A DNA stretch of 64,000 bases, taken from assembly GCA_023230485.1 (NCBI GenBank), contig JALNXG010000011.1, positions 1-64,000 on the forward strand, given 5' to 3'. The notes under the pieces are model-generated. The model ran no database searches. It was not told where the DNA came from and saw only the letters and a program-made list of their open reading frames with translations. This DNA comes from Melioribacteraceae bacterium. Its GTDB lineage: Bacteria; Bacteroidota; Ignavibacteria; Ignavibacteriales; Melioribacteraceae. The position numbers and the translations under genes are program-made. How positions within the stretch are numbered: the stretch's first letter is position 1; each line of letters begins with the position of its first letter. Below are positions 63,488 to 64,000 of the stretch, in pieces.

Positions 63488-64000
63488 TTATTGTAGGATA
63501 TATTTACTGAAATAAATAGTATTTAAACTAACTGCCGGAAGAAGTTCACTAACTTTACCTGAAATTTCTAATTTAAGAGTATCGCGATAAAGTGAATTTC
63601 CAAGCTGTAGTACATTTTTACTGCTTAATATTGAAATTATTGCGTCTTTTACCAATATTTCTTTTGCTTTCAATTCCTGTTGGTTTTGTTCGGTTTTGAT
63701 ATCAAAACCAATCGAAGAAAGAAGGAATCTTTTACCATCCGTACCGGCAGGATTAATAATAAGATCGTCAATTACATAAACGAACTTACCCATTTCTTCA
63801 TTCCCTGTTTCGCTATGTTCATCTTGGGCTGCTTCTATATGAGTTGAATCAGCCTGAACTTCAGTAGAAGTACCCTGCATTTTAGGAATAAGTACATTTG
63901 CAGTTATAAAATAAACAGCGATTAATTGGATTATGAAAAGAGGTAATCCAAATAATACTATTTTAATATTGAATCCTTTCCCTGATGTGGTTTCAGTGCC
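63488..64000 (-). CDS. fliL: Flagellar basal body-associated protein FliL, partial at right edge
   Basis: The reading frame stays open to the window edge. The visible 170 residues hold a transmembrane helix (about 14-35, IVLFGLPLFIIQLIAVYFI), an acidic, low-complexity linker (about 41-70) and the FliL domain (about 72-170), with MGKFVYVIDDLIINPAGTDG and LKAKEILVKDAIISILSSKN. The Met codon at 63880 is internal, not the start. FliL surrounds the stator. It lies 1 base before fliM. Confidence 0.9.
   Translation of the reverse strand, partial: GTETTSGKGFNIKIVLFGLPLFIIQLIAVYFITANVLIPKMQGTSTEVQADSTHIEAAQDEHSETGNEEMGKFVYVIDDLIINPAGTDGKRFLLSSIGFDIKTEQNQQELKAKEILVKDAIISILSSKNVLQLGNSLYRDTLKLEISGKVSELLPAVSLNTIYFSKYILQ

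Noticed and set aside
1..64000. CRISPR array, insertion sequence, prophage, tRNA or rRNA genes
   Set aside because: I looked for regular repeats, transposase motifs, tRNA-like cloverleafs and rRNA sequence and found none; the coding density is very high and fully accounted for.

Overview
The window is AT-rich and looks like part of a chromosome of the Bacteroidota/Chlorobiota branch, most likely class Ignavibacteria. This is inferred from protein style, codon use, a complete-looking flagellar locus and the conserved neighbour pairs LemA-TPM and PFL-ACT. No sequence search was possible. I see no tRNA, rRNA, insertion sequence, prophage or CRISPR array.

Region 1 (1-7040, minus strand) is housekeeping. 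It holds a ferredoxin cut by the left edge, then a tightly packed run of nine genes read from 7039 down to 347: acyl-CoA dehydrogenase, DUF2442, a YidD-like protein, two TPR membrane proteins, an ACT protein, a PFL/UPF0210 protein, LemA and a TPM protein. Region 2 (7129-11101, plus strand) holds rlmN, a small lipoprotein, a membrane-anchored alpha/beta hydrolase and a truncated membrane-protein gene. Region 3 (11288-14220, minus) is a two-gene sugar operon, a GH3 beta-glucosidase and an esterase, with a perfect palindrome in front of it.

Region 4 (14557-21246, minus) is a chemotaxis operon (CheW, two chemoreceptors, a porin-like protein, bacteriohemerythrin, a TonB-domain protein). A sigma-28-type promoter precedes it. 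Region 5 (21510-27776, plus) reads the other way and encodes three sensor kinases and a stand-alone receiver.

Region 6 (27815-64000, minus) is a continuous flagellar locus. From the right edge it runs fliL, fliM, fliN, fliO, fliP, fliQ, fliR, flhB, flhA, flhF, flhG. Next come a small membrane protein, the sigma-28 factor, two HDOD proteins and a degenerate kinase. Then follow flgF, flgG, flgA, flgH, flgI, flgJ, flgN, flgK, flgL, a first stator pair, fliW, csrA, a receiver-Hpt protein, a second stator pair and two receiver proteins. A separate four-gene operon with its own sigma-28-type promoter encodes two unknown proteins, a PAS kinase and a glycosyltransferase. The locus ends with flagellin, fliS, fliD, a FliT-position protein and flgM.

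The most informative result is that a flagellin control circuit can be read from the sequence. The flagellin gene has a sigma-28-type promoter. Its leader folds into a hairpin presenting AGGA in the loop, and a second GGA lies in the Shine-Dalgarno. csrA and fliW lie in the same locus. This is the layout expected for FliW-CsrA translational control. Other points of interest are two different stator pairs (one with a 145-base out-of-frame motA/motB overlap), a pseudokinase beside twin HDOD proteins, a cysteine-free FlgH, an unknown four-gene sigma-28 operon, and a YidD-TPR-TPR cassette.
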